The notes below the pieces were generated by a model. That model made no database searches, was not told the DNA's origin, and saw only the letters and a list, made by a program, of their open reading frames with translations. The position numbers and the translations under genes were made by a program. Positions 54,267 to 55,852 of a stretch of DNA of 55,852 nt are shown here, piece by piece. The DNA is taken from the NCBI RefSeq assembly GCF_024519465.1, contig NZ_JALJRW010000025.1, positions 1 to 55,852 on the forward strand, read 5' to 3'. The stretch is from Stenotrophomonas sp. Ste86. Lineage in GTDB: Bacteria; Pseudomonadota; Gammaproteobacteria; Xanthomonadales; Xanthomonadaceae. The stretch's first letter is position 1; the number at the start of each line of letters is the position of its first letter.

Positions 54267-54551
54267 TCAATGCGCCTTCAGGCAACTACTCATGAAGGTC
54301 TTGCGCGCATCGCCGGCCAGCTTTTGGGTGGCGGCGTCGGCGTTGCAGTGCTTCATGCGCTCCTGCGGCGTGGTCGCCGCCGGTGCCGGGCCGCTCAGGC
54401 AGGCCTTTTGCGCGGACTTGTAGTCCTCGCCGGTCTTGCCCTTGTTCTTGGCTGAGCAGTCGGCCATGCGCTGTTGCTGTGGCGTGGCGGCGCTGGCCAG
54501 TACGGGGCTGGCGATCAACAGCAGGCAGGCCAGCAGGGACACGGTTTTCAT
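54267..54551 (-). CDS. PsiF-family periplasmic protein
   Basis: This 94-aa protein has a signal peptide (LLACLLLIASPVLASA) and two PsiF repeats: TPQQQRMADCSAKNKGKTGE with YKSAQKACLSG, and TPQERMKHCNADAATQKLAG with RKTFMSSCLK. Each repeat contains two Cys, probably disulfide-bonded. PsiF is phosphate-starvation inducible in E. coli, function unknown; no Pho box was recognised here. Confidence 0.88.
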   Translation of the reverse strand: MKTVSLLACLLLIASPVLASAATPQQQRMADCSAKNKGKTGEDYKSAQKACLSGPAPAATTPQERMKHCNADAATQKLAGDARKTFMSSCLKAH

Positions 54552-54701
54552 GGCAACGCTCCACGCACGGGTTGATGGTGCGCGCAGCTTCTGCCCCGGC
54601 ATGAGCAGAGGGCGTGAAATTACCGGCGGGGGTGGATTGGCGCGTCAGCGCGCCCCCAGGTCGCCGGCGGCCGCATGCGGCCACCGGGACAGTCTCGGTG
54701 A

Positions 54702-55337
54702 TCAGCCGACGACGCGGGTACCGAAGATGCGGTCGCCGGCATCGCCCAGGCCCGGCAGGATGTAGCCCTTTTCGTTGAGGCGGGCATCGATGGCGGCCGT
54801 GTAGATCTCCACGTCCGGATGCACGGCCTGGACGGCGGCGATGCCTTCGGGGGCGGCAACCAGGAAGATGCCCTTGATGCGGCGCGCGCCGGCGCGCTTG
54901 AGCATGTCGATGGTGGCGATCAGGGTGCCGCCCGTGGCCAGCATCGGGTCCAGGATCAGCGCGTCGCGCTCTTCCAGACGGCCGGTCAGGCGCTCGAAGT
55001 AGGGCACCGGCTGCAGGGTTTCTTCATCACGCTGCAGGCCCACCACGCTGACCCGGGCGGCCGGAATCAGCGACAACACGCCGCTGAGCATGCCCAGCCC
55101 GGCACGCAGGATCGGCACCACGGTGATTTTGGCGCCGGCGATGCGCTGCACCGTCACCGGACCGGCCCAGCCGGCGAGGGTGTGCGGTTCGGTATCCAGG
55201 TCGGCGGTGGCCTCGTAGGCCAGCAGGCCGCCGAGTTCATTGGCCAGCTCGCGGAAGTCCTTGGTGCTCAGGGACGCATCGCGCATCAGGCCGATCTTGT
55301 GCTGCACCAGCGGATGGCGCACTTCGACGATTTTCAT
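54702..55337 (-). CDS. upp: uracil phosphoribosyltransferase
   Basis: Upp salvages uracil to UMP using PRPP. The 211-aa protein begins [20 protein letters not shown], has [20 protein letters not shown], the PRPP-binding [18 protein letters not shown], and the uracil-binding C-terminal [19 protein letters not shown] 55337 is used. The frame continues upstream only through simple repeats, which translate to a repetitive artefact. Confidence 0.96.
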   Translation of the reverse strand: MKIVEVRHPLVQHKIGLMRDASLSTKDFRELANELGGLLAYEATADLDTEPHTLAGWAGPVTVQRIAGAKITVVPILRAGLGMLSGVLSLIPAARVSVVGLQRDEETLQPVPYFERLTGRLEERDALILDPMLATGGTLIATIDMLKRAGARRIKGIFLVAAPEGIAAVQAVHPDVEIYTAAIDARLNEKGYILPGLGDAGDRIFGTRVVG

Positions 55338-55385
55338 GGGAGGAGCAACGAAGAGGGGAGACGGGTAGTTTGCCGCAAGGCCCTC

Positions 55386-55477
55386 CGAAGCCAAAGCCCG
55401 AAGCCGAAGCCGAAGCCAAAGCCGAAGCCGAAGCCAAAGCCAAAGCCAAAGCCGAAGCCGAAGCCGAAGCCGAAGCC
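55386..55477. repeat. hexanucleotide VNTR upstream of upp
   Basis: About fifteen units of GAAGCC/AAAGCC occur in tandem, 49 bp upstream of the upp start. Both unit types are interspersed, so the array is slightly degenerate. Likely length-variable between isolates. Confidence 0.92.
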
Positions 55478-55487
55478 GCGATCTCCG

Positions 55488-55621
55488 GTAGTGCCGAGCC
55501 ATGCTCGGCAGGCCAGACAGTGACGAAGCCGACGCTCGGCAGGCCAGACAATGACGAAGCAGACGCCGACGCTCGGCAGGCAGTGCAGCGCCAAGAGCAG
55601 CCGAGCATGGCTCGGCTCTAC
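55488..55621. repeat. SMAG palindromes flanking the VNTR
   Basis: A forward copy (55488-about 55512, GTAGTGCCGAGCCATGCTC) and an inverted copy (55598-55621) enclose partial repeats of GCTCGGCAGGCCAGACA. Confidence 0.88.
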
Positions 55622-55635
55622 GCTGCCTCCCGAGT

Positions 55636-55852
55636 CCCCGATTCCCCGATTCCCCGAATTCCCCGAATTCCCCGAATTCCCCGAATTCCCCGAATTCCCG
55701 AATTCCCGAATTCCCGATTCCCGATTCCCGAATTCCCGAATTCCCGATTCCCGAATTCCCGAATTCCCGATTCCCGATTCCCGATTCCCGATTCCCAATT
55801 CCCAATTCCCAATTCCCAATTCCCAATTCCCAATTCCCAATTCCCAATTCCC
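55636..55852. repeat. 8/9-bp minisatellite reaching the window end
   Basis: More than twenty tandem units of CCCGAATTC (9 bp), CCCGATTC and CCCAATTC (8 bp) run to the end of the window and beyond. Unit types occur in blocks (first 9-mers, then mixed, then CCCAATTC), the pattern expected from slippage. No gene is present. Confidence 0.93.

Noticed and set aside
54819..55523. Plus-strand frame ending in a Lys-Pro repeat
   Set aside because: It is antisense to upp plus the hexanucleotide VNTR, with no ribosome site.
54702..55847. N-terminally extended upp with a repetitive GIGNWE-type leader
   Set aside because: The extension is translation of the VNTRs and SMAG repeats; the upp family begins at ATG 55337.

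Overview
This is a high-GC gammaproteobacterial chromosome segment, most likely Stenotrophomonas (Xanthomonadaceae/Lysobacteraceae). The main reasons are dozens of short palindromes headed by GTAG that match the SMAG class of REP elements described in S. maltophilia, a stand-alone XVIPCD-like protein, Xanthomonadales-style gene neighbourhoods (pcnB-folK-panBCD-pgi, zwf-glk-pgl-edd-eda, sdhCDAB-sdhE-ygfX-lolCD), and protein sequences that read as Xanthomonas/Stenotrophomonas orthologues throughout. The assignment comes from recalled family features, not from a database search.

Layout. 1-185: two tandem tRNA-Arg(ACG) genes, the first cut by the window edge. 0.25-5.8 kb (minus strand): alpha/beta hydrolase, thiD, a YoaK-type membrane protein, phoH with a coupled lipoprotein gene, bcp and gcvR. 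5.9-7.4 kb (plus): dapA and a short bamC. 7.5-10.7 kb: fdxA, a SMP-30/gluconolactonase-type protein, a divergent sugar:proton symporter, and tRNA-Glu(CTC). 10.7-20.3 kb (plus): pcnB, folK, panB, panC, then about 4.1 kb of decayed, lower-GC RHS toxin/immunity DNA, then panD and pgi. 20.4-25.7 kb: the XVIPCD-like protein, a RegBA-type redox two-component system (minus), ispG, a PAP2 phosphatase and a GacA/UvrY-type regulator. 26.2-32.3 kb (minus): a complete Entner-Doudoroff operon, zwf-glk-pgl-edd-eda, facing a sugar ABC-transporter ATPase across a shared LacI-type operator. 34-39.5 kb: succinate dehydrogenase with four maturation or satellite factors around it (YgfZ, SdhAF4, SdhE, YgfX). 39.5-45.2 kb: lolC, lolD, a small lipoprotein, yggX, mutY and ftsY. 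45.3-55.9 kb: an orphan flagellar-rod-like protein, htpG with a sigma-32 promoter, an orphan secreted protein, rsmD, coaD, a lipoprotein, a YfhL-type ferredoxin, ggt, a metallo-beta-lactamase-fold hydrolase, psiF-like and upp, ending in VNTR DNA.

How it fits together. Most of the window is core metabolism: pantothenate and folate synthesis, glucose catabolism by the Entner-Doudoroff route, complex II assembly, lipoprotein export and protein targeting. Many gene pairs are joined by ATGA or GTGA overlaps, which suggests translational coupling.

The accessory signal lies in three places. First, the RHS/polymorphic-toxin remnant splits panBC from panD; it keeps an RHS N-terminus with frameshifts, a ParB-like toxin tip, an intact DUF6896-like immunity gene and orphan fragments. 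Second, the stand-alone XVIPCD-like gene follows pgi. Third, the repeat landscape is unusually rich: SMAG palindromes built into 46-bp and 49-bp tandem arrays, a 182-bp multi-hairpin element between edd and eda, nested long inverted repeats at 25.7-26.0 kb, and a hexanucleotide plus 8/9-mer VNTR upstream of upp.
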